Assembly (NCBI RefSeq): GCF_001411555.2
Contig: NC_049910.1
Coordinates: 33,767,250-33,831,249, forward strand
DNA: 64,000 nucleotides
From: Juglans regia
Lineage: Eukaryota > Streptophyta > Magnoliopsida > Fagales > Juglandaceae
Reading direction: 5' to 3'
A program made the translations under genes and the position numbers. The notes below the pieces were generated by a model that saw nothing but the letters and a program-made list of their open reading frames with translations, made no database searches and was not told the origin of the DNA. Positions 24,874-36,819 of this stretch are shown here, in pieces (position 1 is the first letter of the stretch; the number at the start of each line of letters is the position of its first letter).

Positions 24874-26065
24874 ATGGGTTATGCAATGAGTAGACTAGAT
24901 ATAGAAGCAGACCTTTGCGATGGGGGGAATACCATCCATGAAGACACTAACAGATCAGCGCCATCTTGTATGTCCCTATATTTTGGCCCTTAAATTTGAA
25001 ACTCACGTATATATAGAGACACACACACATGGTTTCTAAACTTGTCGAACATGATCCAATGTCTCTTCATTGCTGTAATTGGTTAATCAATTTATGTTAT
25101 GATATTGCAGGTTTATGCTAGTATGTCAGCTATTGTCCATATTGTTAATGTTGGGTCCCCTGAAATAGAGTCTCTAGCAAATATTACGGTATGAAGCCAG
25201 TTGTGTTCCAATTTCATTAGATTTTGTAATTACTGTGTTAATGCACGTTACACTATGGAGTACTAGAATATCATGCCTATTAGTTGATACCATTTGCTTC
25301 TTTTCTTATGACAATCCTGTGGACTTATATTAGCTTTGCATGAAACTCTTTCGCGCACTTTTATTTGGAGCCATGAAATGAAAAATAAGGCAGTAAAAGA
25401 TTCATATGACTAAAGATTTTTGAACTATTAAACCAAGAGATAGGATTCATTGGCTATACAAATTTGGAAATTAAATGCAAGTTTGTATCCATGAAGATAC
25501 GTGCATGGTTTGACAATATCAATACAGAACTCTACTAGGATGTATCACCAATTGTTTTGAGAAGTTTCCTGTGCATGCACTACCAAAGAACTCACGAGTG
25601 ATATAAACTATTAAACAAACCATTGCTTTGGATGATTGCATTTATTTGTTTGAAAGTGCATGCATTGTATGAAAAGAAAATGGAAGGAAAAATTTATTGT
25701 TATGAATCACATGGCAATTGTAAAAAACATCGGTCACCCTTTTTGTTCATTGTTGTACCCTTTTAGGCAGGAAATAGTATATGTATTTGCTGTTTTTGCC
25801 CATGGAGGCTTTACTCTTCTCAAATCACCATACTCCTTGGAGACAGTCTCTTCATCCCTCCATTCCCCTCTCCATAATTCTTTCTTGACATTTGGAACCT
25901 ATATGTTATGCACAGGAGATCCATGAAGGTTTGGATTTTTTTGCCGATGATGATGGAGGATACTCTTTTGGAATCTTCTCTGTCAAATTTTCAACAGATG
26001 GACAAGAAGTCGTTGCTGGAAGTAGTGATGACTCTATTTATGTTTATGATCTTGAATCAAATAAG
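24874..26065 (+). pseudogene. LEC14B (WD40, DCAF11-like) gene fragment
   Basis: Three exon-like pieces match the plant LEC14B family, WD40 proteins thought to be receptors for CUL4-DDB1 ubiquitin ligases. 24874-24967 reads MGYAMSRLDIEADLCDGGNT, the family N-terminus, with donor GTATGT. 25111-25188 reads VYASMSAIVHIVNVG (acceptor TTGCAG, donor GTATGA). 25916-26065 reads EIHEGLDFFADDDGGYSFGI and GSSDDSIYVYDLESNK (acceptor CACAG). The exons that should lie between the first two pieces, and the rest of the WD40 propeller after ESNK, are missing; after 26065 the sequence stops resembling the family. It is a deleted, 3'-truncated copy, and CT/CCCTT-rich DNA upstream (23600-24000) may be its old promoter. 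Confidence 0.78.
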
Positions 26066-26358
26066 TTTTTGGAAGGTGATTTGTATATTATTACCATCAC
26101 CTGGCAAAGGAACTCTCAATGTACAAGTATTTTGCGTATTTGGGACCTTCCAAAAGACAGTTTGTATGTATATTATTGCTTTACACGTATAGTTTTTGGT
26201 CATTATGATGGATTTTGCTATAGTTCAGGCATAAGGATTTAATTAATAAAATTGTGAATATCATCCTCTCAAACAGTCCTGTATATTTTTAGTAACATCA
26301 CATTGATACAAGAGCATAAGCAGGTAATGTCAATTCCTGCTTAAACAAACTTATTCAA

Positions 26359-28517
26359 TCAAGAGCCAAAATTGGTGCATAAATAAACTGGTGCATAAGC
26401 AAGTACTGTAACATGTTTTGTGAACTCCTCAACAGAAATTTCATCTTCTACCAAGTAGGTCTTCTTCACACCATCCCTTCTAAGTAGAGAAGGATCCATA
26501 TCGAGTACACCCATAACTTGCTGCTGAACTTCCCTGAATTTTGCATTCGTGTACAACTCTTGGAATCTCTTCTCGATTGGAGATCTAGAGATGCATGGTA
26601 TCGTAACGCTAAATGAGTGGAAGTCTGAACTGATTTCATTCTCGATTTTCTTTCTCAACGCATTGTCGTATTGGTCGACAAACTCCTTCAAGTTTGTCTT
26701 CGCATGAACATATCCGTCGAAAAATGCATTCATGCTTTCGCTCCGTTGTGTTGTACTCATGCCAGCCCAAAAATACTCCTTCAAAAATACTGGTACCCAA
26801 TGTGTGCGCTCAACGTACAAACTTTGCAACCAAACATTTTCTTCCAAGTTGTACGTGCTAATTACCTCTTTCCACGATATCTCAAATTTTTCAATAGTTT
26901 GAGTGTCATACACACATTTCATCAGTTGAGTTTTCAGGCCACTTTTGTAGGCACGATGGGAGCCAAGCTTCTCGGGAACTTTTTTTAATATATGCCAAAG
27001 GCAAAATCTATGTCGGGTTTTCAGAAATACAATGGCAATAGCATTTTTCATTGCTCTGTCTTGGTCAGTAATAATAGCTGGCGGGGCTATACCATCCATA
27101 CACTGCAGCCAAGTCCGAAATAACCAAGTAAAAGTCTCTGTGTCCTCACTGGAAATTAACCCTGCTCCCAAGAGAATGGACTGCCCATGATGGTTTACAC
27201 CAACAAAGGGAGCAAAGGGCATCCCGTATCTGTTTGTAAAGTACGTGGTGTCAAATGTTACCACATCACCAAAATCTTGATAAGCTGCCCTACTGCGTGG
27301 ATCTGCCCAAAAGACATTCTTTAATCTCCCATTATCATCTAAATCCATCAAGGCAAAGAATCCGGGGTTCTTGTACTGCATTCTACAAAAATAGTCTTGA
27401 AGTGCTCCAATACCACCTGCTCCAAGTCGTAGATGTCTTACCTTATCGATGTAATTGCAACAATCTTTTTCCAAAAATGGGAGATTCTCAAATCCTCCCG
27501 CACCCACAACAAGAGATCCGAAACTTTTGTTCATTCGAATGCCAGCTATGTCGTTAGTATCAAGTACCCTTTCTACAGTCTCACTAACTTCGTGATTACA
27601 TCGGAAGAAACGAGATTTCTGTGGACTCAGTCCGTGATTGTGGGTATTATGAACAGTGGTCAACCTCATCTTCCCCTTAACTTTTAAGGCATTAATCCTT
27701 GCCTTACAGTCAGTGTTTCCTGTCGGGCGTGGTTTGGCGACATTCATTGTCCTATTCCTAGCTTTCCCCCCACGAGTACAACCAAGAGTGACATATCTGA
27801 CACTCCCTTCGTCATCCCTTTCACTCCTTTGTGTCATGGATCCAAACCCACATTTCTTAGCATATATCTTATAATAGCTCATTAATTCCTCAAAATAATC
27901 AAACTCCATCCCCGCTTTTGGCTCCTTAATCATATCACCACCATCCATTCGGTCTAACGGAGGTGTCTCGGCAGTGCCATCTCCAGTTTCTCCTAAATCT
28001 GGCCTATCCTCTTCACCTTGTTCATCAAGCCTAGAGGAGAAACAAGGCGCTTTAGTTTCCCTACACCCGGGTGTATTCTCTTTAAATCTTTCGGTTGTTC
28101 CGGAGCTTGTAGCCATGGGAGGAGTCGGAGGTCTCATCCCATATTGAAATAGATAACCAGTATTCTGCTAAAAAAGAAATCAATTAAACTTCCAAAAATT
28201 GGGAAAAAAAAAACAAACAAACAATGAAGTTGCATCACCATTTGCATGTTGCTTGGACATTGGTATGCACTTGGATATGTGATAAAAGCCGGAGACCATG
28301 CAGGCCCTACTCCTTAACCGTGCATGTAATTTGGAAAGTTTGGAACAGTTGTTGGGATGTCCTAACATAATAATAATAATGATAATTAGCAACTACAAGG
28401 TTGAAACTCCTATAAAATATTAAGAATCATATAACATACCGCAGGTGAGGGATTTGAGCTAGATGGTGTTGAGAGAGATGAGTTTTCTTTCCCTTTTTCC
28501 ATGTTGACATGCTGCAT
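26359..28517 (-). CDS. FAR1-related sequence (FRS) protein, MULE-transposase derived, truncated
   Basis: FRS proteins are plant transcription factors domesticated from Mutator-like transposases. The exon model on - is 28517-28440 (MQHVNMEKGKENSSLSTP), 28361-28239 (DIPTTVPNFPNY...SAYQCPSNMQM) and 28167-26359 (QNTGYLFQYGMRPPTPP onward); all junctions are GT..AG in phase 0. The main exon has the FAR1 DNA-binding domain (FDYFEELMSYYKIYAKKCGF, then DCKARINALK and HNHGLSP). The MULE transposase domain follows, with likely catalytic acids in FDTTYFTNRYGMPFAPFVGV and ITDQDRAMKNAI, and with STTQRSESMNAFFDGYV. The C-terminus breaks off after VEEFTKHVT, where the SWIM zinc finger normally follows. A TAA at 28316-28314 interrupts the middle exon (HG-stop-GVGPAW). 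If translation starts at the internal Met at 28137, a 592-aa protein is still open. It may be a recent pseudogene or a shortened protein. Confidence 0.75.
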
Positions 28518-31291
28518 AAAAAAAAAAAAAAATTGTTCAACCATTTTTATAGGAGCAAAAATGATGGACAAGAATGATTAATTTTCCCACAAAAATGATG
28601 AAATTGTTAATATTTCATTATATGTTAATCGTTGCTTCATATCTGCAATGCTATATTAACATTTTAAGTTCCTTTGTTCCCTATAGATGTCAAGTATCAA
28701 CTTACTAGAGTACTGAAAATTTGGAGAACAGGGGAATAAATACTTCCAACATGAAACTGGGCATATATATGCAATTTCAAAGGATCTAGCCACATACATT
28801 TCCATCAACCAGTATGTTTTTCATATGGAAGTTGCCTACTTTGCTATCAGTTAGCTACCCTATTAAGAGCCATAGACTTCATCTTCATAGATGTTCTTCT
28901 CAGTGTTGGCATTATCTTTGTTCTTCATCTAGGTCAGACAAATATTTTGAAAAATTCATTAGGACTTCAAAGTTATGTGCATTAGGTGAAATTGACCGAA
29001 AACTGTGTTAAGAAAACCTTGAGTTGGATCAAATCAAACATAAGGCACTTACTTATCAAAAAAAAAAATCAAACATAAGGCACTATTTTTTTTCCTTGTT
29101 TTCACAAAAAAAAAAAAAAAACAAGATGCTGATCTTTGGACGTCATACACTATGTAGACTTAAACATACATGTACTTCTCCTTTTGAAACATAGATGCTG
29201 AAACTGGTTTTTATTGCAGGCCTATATTGCATAAGTATGCCAATAAACAAAATGTGTCACTTGGTTCATGGTTTATTGGTCTTCAAGTTGAGCAAATTGA
29301 TGACCATAGTATGTGCTGTGGGACACCACCGGGTATTGCATGTATCTATTGGACTTGGTTCAATTTATCTGTCTTGAACTAGAGAACACTGGATGAGCAT
29401 GTAAAGAAAAATGCAAGCAGCAAATCTGATAAAAACATGTAAATATTCTTTAATAAGATGTCATGCAATATTGCATTTCCTATGTGAGGAGTAAGAAAGT
29501 AGCTCATGTTCAGACTTTTTAGACTTGTAAAATCTAAAACAAAATGAGAAAAATATACATCTGAAGTTGTTGCTTGCAACTGCTGGTTGCTTGTCAATTG
29601 TGAACTAGCTTATTAACGACTTCATTAGAGAAGGCAAGTAAGGTTGATTAATGTTTCTTGTAATGATAAAATTATAATTGTTTTGCACAAGGGCCTAAGA
29701 GTAAAAGCTTGTTGACTTTTAATCTATATCTGCTGGTTAGTTTATATGCAAAGCAACACAAGTTGAAAAAAACCCAATAAGTCTTTGCAGCTGTTCTGCA
29801 TTTCCCAACAAAAAAATAATAATATATAAGTCAAAGAGATGCAAATGCCAAATGTGGCAAACCAGAGGAGGCGTACTCACTTTACAAACAACTAATAAAA
29901 ATTTTCCATTCTTCATTTTACAGTGGTAATCAGAGAGTAATAGCGTCAACCAATGTGCAAAGCAATTTCCAGTTTTTATCATTCTTTGTGGTTCGAAATT
30001 ACTGGGCATGTTATTTGAGTTCAAAGTCATGGTTTCAAGCATTTTTAGACATGGTTTCAAGCTTGAAAAAATAGCTTTAAAACAGAGGATATTCATCCAA
30101 TACATTCAAAGTACAATCCAAATTATGATTTCTTACCACAAGGTCAAGAAGAAGATGAAAACCCACACAGTAGAGTGAAGAAGAAGATGAAGACTGTGAG
30201 ACGAAGATGCCGAAGACCCACACCGTCAGACGACGATGCCGAAGACCCACACTGTCATTTTCGGAAGAAAATATTCAAACTGACGATGATTTCATTTTTT
30301 TTCCACTTTCTTTCAACAAGCAAAGAAACTTTTTTCCACTTTCTCCGTACGGCAATCTCAAAACATTCGAAGTCTGAAATTGGCTTGTTGAAGAAGAAGC
30401 TCACTTTCCTGCATTTCTCTTCTTTGTCTTTTCATTCGTTCTTTATTTTTTTTAAAAAAAAAAAAATTTAATCGGCGTGAAAATTAAAAAGTATTATTTT
30501 AGACGCCGACTGTGCACCGTTTGCAGTTCACGACTGCCCGTAGAAGAAGTTAATATATAATTCAAGCTGAATAAAAAATATAAGATAAATGAAAAAGGCT
30601 GTGATCTAAACATGCATGACGAAATCTATTATCCATATATTTTTTTAAAGTGCCTTCTTTGCTCCTAATATATATTAAGCCATGCATGTAATTAGCATTT
30701 CCTAATTAATTTTATCGTTTAATTATTCAAATCAATTTTTAGATCTTGCTAGTATTTTACTCTCAATGTTTTCTTCACTTTTCTAGGGCCTCATCTTCGA
30801 AGAAATATATATATATATATATATATATATTAATTTGGATAAGATAATTAATGTTCGTTATGTATTTTTTTTAACTTTAATCTTTTAATTACTATTTGAA
30901 CCACCCAGATTTATATATTGTATTCTTAACCTACCTATTAGGAATTGACAAGTAGCATTGATCACCAATATTAGAGTCGTCATTAAAAAATGTGTTTATA
31001 TATATATATATATATATATATCACTTATCTTAATTTTTAAACTTTATCGATCGGATAACATGATACGCTATTTGATAGGATACAAAATACAAAATACAAT
31101 CAGTTTACGAGTTAAAAAAGGAAGGAGGTGGAGCTAGCCATCCATCTAGGTTGGGAAAAATGAGAGAAATAATAGAGACTGGAGATCACAAGTTCTAATA
31201 TTAGACAGGAAACTAGTATGATAACTTAACCATGCATGCGTGCATGATTGTGGAGAGCATATATATTCAATTTATTGGGTAAAATAATAGC

Positions 31292-31327
<36 letters not shown>

Positions 31328-32603
31328 ATAAATGAACGTACACTATACATGATTTATCCATTTAACTTGAAAAATTGAGATAATTCTCATCCCTTCATTT
31401 TATAGCGTATATACTGATCATCTCGTGTCGCCTTGTAGACATAGCGTTCAACCACAATAAATAGTAATACTAGTACTCTTAATTTTTTTTCCCTTTTGCT
31501 TCACGTGATCGTGTTTTTGGTTCTACTGCCACCTGCAGGACCATATCAAAACTCAAGATGAACCCCCTCATTCAAGCTCAAACATTAATTCGTACGTATA
31601 TGTTTAAGACCTCCCTCTTTTTCGTGATTTGAGGCTTGATTTTGAAATCCTTGTGTTACGGAATGTTGTATAGTCACGTGAATAATTAGATCAATCTATG
31701 CATCGCATGATCGATATATTTTAACTAATTCTTTATCCTAGTTAGCTAGCTAAGACGCTCCCTCCGTGTGTGTGTGTGTGTGTGTGTGTATATACACACA
31801 CACACACATATTCCATTAACAAACATGCAAGAAGATATAAAACAAAGTGATCATCAGATTAATCCAGTAGAAGATTTGAAGTCATGCATTAGACTCGGAA
31901 AGCAGCTTTGATTGCAATTCTTTGCCTAAGACAAATACACACGTGCAACAATCCCTTAATTAACTTTAAGCAAATGGTTTGCAATAATAATATTAATGTT
32001 TCCAAACATCAGAAGATAGATCAAGAAAAGGATAAGATTTTCGGATAGAGAGATTGAAAATGATGGGGGAAGGGTTGCTCGACATCCTCTCATGCAGTCG
32101 ATTACGTCAGTCCATGCAGCCGTCATTCTAGCAACCTGCAATCCAATACAACTCGTCGATTCAATGAGCCAATTTTTTCACAGCGTATATACACATGATT
32201 CAAAGAAATACTATGTAGAAGGCTAGCAGCTCGTCTAGATCTGTGAATATCACCATGCCATATTTCAGGAGAATAACTAAATTATCTATATTATTCTAAA
32301 TAAACTACTTTTTATTATTATTTTAAGTAGAAGTAGTTTTCTACTTATAGATGCTATATGTACTTAAAAGAACAAGAAAAACAGGAGTATCTTCTAATTT
32401 GTTAAAGACATTGGTTGGTTCAGATTGTTGTTTACTTGACGCTTTGTTTTTATGAATATAGCAATATATATAAGATGAAGCAGAAATAAAGATTTTGCCT
32501 CCTTGTAAGTAACTCATGATCATGAGGTAGCTCCAAATGAAACCTGCTGAAAAATCTTAGGAATTATGGTTTGGAGATAAGTGCGGCACCTAACTCAATA
32601 TTT
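28518..32603. other. Intergenic region with simple repeats
   Basis: No gene can be supported. The contents are a LINE-tail micro-insertion (29031-29084), an imperfect GAAGACCCACAC / GACGATGCCGAA repeat (30180-30260), and (AT)n tracts at about 30804-30830, 30998-31020 and 31296-31323. A (GT)n(AC)n inverted pair lies at about 31766-31808. A possible - strand splice acceptor and short open stretch (VARMTAAWTDVIDCMRG) near 32090-32140 is not enough to call a gene. Confidence 0.4.
29031..29084 (+). mobile_element. LINE-tail micro-insertion
   Basis: ATCAAACATAAGGCACT appears on both sides (left copy ending at 29049, right copy ending at 29084). Only TACTTATC plus a run of A lies between. It has the same tail as the LINE at 1536. 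Confidence 0.72.
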
Positions 32604-33182
32604 CTACTGAGAGCAGGTGTATCCAGGAGAAGGTGTCTTCCCACAAGTTGCAAGGAGCGGAAGAGCAAGTGGAACAAAGATATTAAGGTTGAGAAGCTTT
32701 TGCTTGAGAGTGTTGCAAATGCAAACCGCAGCCTCATTCTCCACAAGTCCTTGCAGCACCGGGCAGCACTCGTTAACCACCGGGTCCCCAAGCCCAATGT
32801 GCACCAACCCACCAAGAAGATCCACACAAGTACCCAGTTTCAACGTGTCAATGGGGCATGTTTCGTTTGCTGGTGGCGGCGGCGGCGGCGGCGGCGGCGG
32901 TGTGAGAATTGGAGGTGGTCTAACTGGAGGGGGAGTCACAGGTGGTTTGAAAATGGGAGGGAGAATCACGGGTGGTATGACTATCGGAGGAAGGGTCACC
33001 GGTGGTTTAGTTGGAGGGACTGTCACCGGTGGCAGCTTGATTGGGGGTGGGCGTATTGGAGGCTTTACCTTGGGTGGACTTGGTGGGGCCGTGCCACAGA
33101 AAGCACAGCCAAGTATAGGGGTGGCTGAGAAGATGAAGAGACTGCAAATGAGAAAGAGAGCATAGATATTGGAGGATTCCAT
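32604..33182 (-). CDS. Hybrid proline-rich protein (HyPRP) with eight-cysteine LTP-like domain
   Basis: This is a 192-aa single-exon protein of the plant cell wall/plasma membrane region. Residues 1-25 form a signal peptide (hydrophobic ALFLICSLFIFSA, ending near LGCAF). Residues about 32-105 are a proline-rich linker of PPV/PPI repeats ending in a run of about 10 Pro. The last ~85 residues are the eight-cysteine motif, with spacing C..C..CC..CxC..C..C (CPIDTLKLGTC, NECCPVL, VCICNTL, LLATCGK, YTCSQ). This is the layout of the '36.4 kDa proline-rich protein' group. Functions proposed for the family include wall structure, development and stress or defence signalling. No stop or frameshift is seen; a TATA box lies upstream at the expected distance. 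Confidence 0.92.
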   Translation of the reverse strand: MESSNIYALFLICSLFIFSATPILGCAFCGTAPPSPPKVKPPIRPPPIKLPPVTVPPTKPPVTLPPIVIPPVILPPIFKPPVTPPPVRPPPILTPPPPPPPPPPANETCPIDTLKLGTCVDLLGGLVHIGLGDPVVNECCPVLQGLVENEAAVCICNTLKQKLLNLNIFVPLALPLLATCGKTPSPGYTCSQ

Positions 33183-33270
33183 CTTTTTGGGTGTCTCTCT
33201 TTTGGAACAAAGAGAGAATTAGCTAAGAATATAGAGTAGAGGTGAAGTCTTTGCACTAGGGAAGAGGGTG

Positions 33271-33277
33271 TTATATA
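33271..33277 (-). promoter_or_regulatory. TATA box of the HyPRP gene
   Basis: The - strand reads CTATATAACACC about 90 bp upstream of the ATG at 33182. This allows a leader of roughly 60 nt. Confidence 0.6.
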
Positions 33278-33299
33278 GGAACAGTGAGGACAGCAAGAC

Positions 33300-34129
33300 A
33301 CCAAGCAAGAGCCCCGGCCATGAAGCAGATCACGTGAACATGGGGCTCTAATAAGCTCAAAATAAAGGCAAATGACAAACTTTGCTAGTTGGCAATAACA
33401 TAACGATTATGTTCGATCGTGTCCTAATATTATTTGTTTTTCCTAGTTCCTTATGGAATGCATTAGAACATCTTAATTTAAATATCCCTCTCTCCTCTCA
33501 CATATACCAAATGACCGAGAAAGAGAACATTTCTGAAATTATGTACATTTTGAGAGAGAGAGAGAGAGAAATTAGAAGATTTGAAGATATTTTATTTGAG
33601 AATTTAAAGTTTAAAAAAAATAAAAAAAACCTTCAAAAGATTTTAAAAAAACTCGTAACCAAACATGCCCTACATATAACTTGCTTTCTGTGAATAGCTA
33701 AGCTGGGAATCAATCAAGCCATAAATTACGTACGTACGTCGTACCTAGCTTAAATTATTTATATGGGTTGGAGATCGATGGTGATCATTATATGAGATCA
33801 CATCAATATCTGAAGATGATCATTTTAAGTTCTTTTGACGGCCTGCACCTAGTGATAATAAATTATTGGTAATAACTAATAGGTGTTTATTTACGTAGAT
33901 GAGATGAGATGATATAATTGATATAAAAATTAAAAATTAAATAAAATATAATTAGAATATATTTTTTAATATTATTTTTATTTTAAGATTTGAAAAAATT
34001 GAATTGTTTATTTTATTTTATGTAAAAATTTTAAAAAATTATAATGATTAGATTAGATGAGATAAAATGAATTATAAAAACAATCGAGTTCATGTTAATT
34101 TCATCATTTGTACTCGTGATTGCATATGC

Positions 34130-34174
<45 letters not shown>

Positions 34175-34202
34175 TGTATTCTTTTGTGAAAGCACCAGCA
34201 TA
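33300..34202. other. HyPRP upstream region
   Basis: This AT-rich region has no gene. A GA run lies near 33553-33568. A third copy of the GAGATGAGATG MITE sits at about 33895-34085, and an (AT)n tract at about 34134-34170 precedes the TIR element. Confidence 0.45.
33895..34085 (+). repeat. GAGATGAGATG-type MITE, copy 3
   Basis: It has the same word order as copies 1 and 2: GATGAGATGAGATGA, TTAATATTATTTTTATTTTA, GAATTGTTTATTTTATTTTA and AATTATAATGATTA. Confidence 0.6.
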
Positions 34203-34211
34203 TTAGTCTCT

Positions 34212-35099
34212 AGTCAGGGTGTTCATCCGGGTTCCAATCCGGGAACCCAGGTATACCCGGACCGGAATCCGGGTTTCAAATCCGGGCCGGATTGATCCGG
34301 ATCAGACCCAGGCTGGAACCCGGGTGGATCCGGGTTTTTAAAATCCGGAATTCCGGGTTCCGGATTGTACCCTTTTTTTTTTTTCGAAAAGCTTTTATTT
34401 TATTAATTTTTTTTTTTTTTAAGAAATCAAGTTCATGGACCGCTTAATATTTGTGTCATAAAAGTTCAATTAAGCTCAATTAGCTAAACACACAAAATTT
34501 CAAACTATAATTATTTTTTTTATAAAAAAGCCTTTATTTTTTTTTTTAATTTTTTTAAAAAAAGTTAAGTTGGAACACATAATCTGTTCTAAATACTAAA
34601 TGCATAAATTCATCCATGCATGCATCACAATGCAATCCATTACATATTTCATTATTTGTTATTTATACATTACATTACAATATACAAAATTACAATATAT
34701 GAATTGCAAAATCAGTAACATGTCCATCAATGATTTAATCTCCACACCAAATTGCAACTTCAAGTAATTGGACTGAGAGATCCTGCAAAACACACAAAGT
34801 TTTCATTCAAATAGATTAAGATGAGAATGGTTTCTTACTTTTTTTTGTCCAAATACACCCACACTAACAAATATTTTGTAGAGTTTTCATTCAAATAGAT
34901 ATCCCTAGACAGCCACTTCAGTTTATATTAAATATTTCAGAAAATTTTCATTATGAAGACCACAAGAAACTAAACAAAAAATTCATTAAAATTAACCATC
35001 TCCAACAATGAGGGAGGATCTAGGGTAAAAAACAAGTTTCTGCTTGTATACTAATTCTGTGACTCCAACAGACAGACAATTGGGATTAGTGCCAAAGAT

Positions 35100-35142
<43 letters not shown>

Positions 35143-36263
35143 GTTTGTTCCCCATCCATAGTAGGCAAAAAAACCTACAATAATCAAATCCTCTCTTGAC
35201 GGATCCACCACAAATATTTGAAACTACACCCATCTACATCCAGCTTGACAAAACCAGAGACTGACCAAGGAGTTTTGATACCTTTTGGTGTTTTGATACC
35301 TGAGAAGGTAATATGCCTAATTGATGCATAATGACAATATCATAATTACTAACTTTCTTACAAGAAGATAATTTCATCATTTGTTCAGTAAGCAGAAGTT
35401 TAGTCTTAAAATGACGTATCCGCGTGTTTGTTAGACTCATTTTTATCTTCCATGCAAACTATGCACGTAGTTGGGAGACAACATCAGACTCATTTTTATA
35501 GGTCTCTGTCATCTGATGCCAGCAGCTTCTTCTTCCTTCTATTTTGATGTCCATTAACCTTGCACAATAATCCCATAACTAATAAGCAAACGGACTTAAC
35601 CTTTCTCTCCATATGCTTGAAAAACCTTGTGCTAGAAGCATTCCATATTGAATAGTCATTCCCTTCTCTGATCCATAATTAATCCTTTTTCACTATTTGG
35701 TTTATTAAACTCTCCCCCAATAGTTCTTCCATTTTATATTTATTCCATCCATCATTATTAAACAAACCAAAGAGCTAATGTCGCATAACCAGAAAGAATT
35801 CAGAACTAATGTCATCAAGCAAAGCTCACAGAATAGATCTAACCCATAAAAATACTCCTCAAACATTCAAACAGATCTAAACAGATATTTCTCAAACATT
35901 CAAACATATCTAACCCATAAAAATACTCCTCAAACATTAAAATATTCTCATCAAAACAAACTCAAAATCAACAAAGAGAGAACAAAATAAACAAAGAAAA
36001 TAAAACATACCCAAGGATGAAGACGACAGAACGAGGATGAAGACGCCGCTTTACGCAGCAAACCCAGACAGAGCACCTTGCAAATCGGAAAACCGGTTTA
36101 AATCCGGGTTCCAGATTTAAAATCCGGTGCCCGGGCCGGATGAAACCGGTTTTAATCAAGCGGGTACTGGCCCGGGTATGTCCCGGGCCAGAACCCGTAC
36201 CTGGGACCCGGTTATTAGGGTTCCGGACCGGGCCGAAAAAAAATCCTGCCCGGATGAACAGTC
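34212..36263. mobile_element. Non-autonomous TIR transposon (~2.05 kb) with CCGGG-rich ends
   Basis: The flanks carry a perfect 9-bp direct repeat, TTAGTCTCT (34203-34211 and 36264-36272). The ends are inverted: GTCAGGGTGTTCATCCGGG on the left, and the complement of CCCGGATGAACAGTC on the right, sharing TGTTCATCCGGG. About 170 bp inside each end is packed with CCGGGTT/AATCCGG words. The centre is AT-rich with an (AT)n tract (35102-35139) and no transposase. The 8-9 bp duplication and TGTTCATCCGG end suggest hAT, although 9 bp would also fit a Mutator-like element. Confidence 0.8.
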
Positions 36264-36819
36264 TTAGTCTCTGGGATCAATATTCCCAGCTCATGTTTTA
36301 CCATAATTACACCCACTATAAGACTAGCCAGAAGCAAACATATGCACGGTAAAAGGCATCGGGGGCCCTAAAATTCCCTGATATATAGTATTGCGCATGC
36401 TCATATTTCCAAACTAAACCAGACGCCAAATATGGAGATATACAGAGAGTCATGCATGTGTTTTTTGCATGAAATCCAACATCATGGTCATGTTCTTAAC
36501 TTGCAATATATAGGAGAAGGAGTAGTAATACAACTATGCAAGGATGCATGTGCAATAATGGTGGGGTTAGAGAGGAAGCTGATCTGAGATCAAGATAAAG
36601 AAGAAAAGGATCATACAGTAGTAGTAGTAGTCACTACAACAGAAAGGGTCTTTTGGGACAAAAATTTTCATCCCAAAAGACCCCAATTTCGTCCCAAAAA
36701 AGTTTTTGGGACGAAAAAAATTCATCCCAAGGTTGTTCCAACATCACTGTGCCAAAAGGTATTTTGGGACGAAAATTACAATTTCATCCCAAAAAATATC
36801 TTTTGGGACGAAATTGAAG

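Noticed and set aside
28201..28392. Independent 70-aa - strand frame over the FAR1 upstream region
   Set aside because: It is out of frame with the family sequence; the phase-0 exon 28361-28239 explains the region better.
32090..32141. A - strand exon (VARMTAAWTDVIDCMRG) near 32.1 kb
   Set aside because: A single short open stretch after a possible acceptor, without partner exons or a recognised family.
32571..33165. Long + strand open frames rich in Gly/Arg opposite the proline-rich gene
   Set aside because: They are the complement of the HyPRP coding sequence (GGN opposite CCN) and have no independent support.
36001..36130. Possible gene start in the right part of the 34-36 kb TIR element
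   Set aside because: Only a short open frame made of CCGGG-rich repeat and GATGAAGACG words; no domain or splice pattern.
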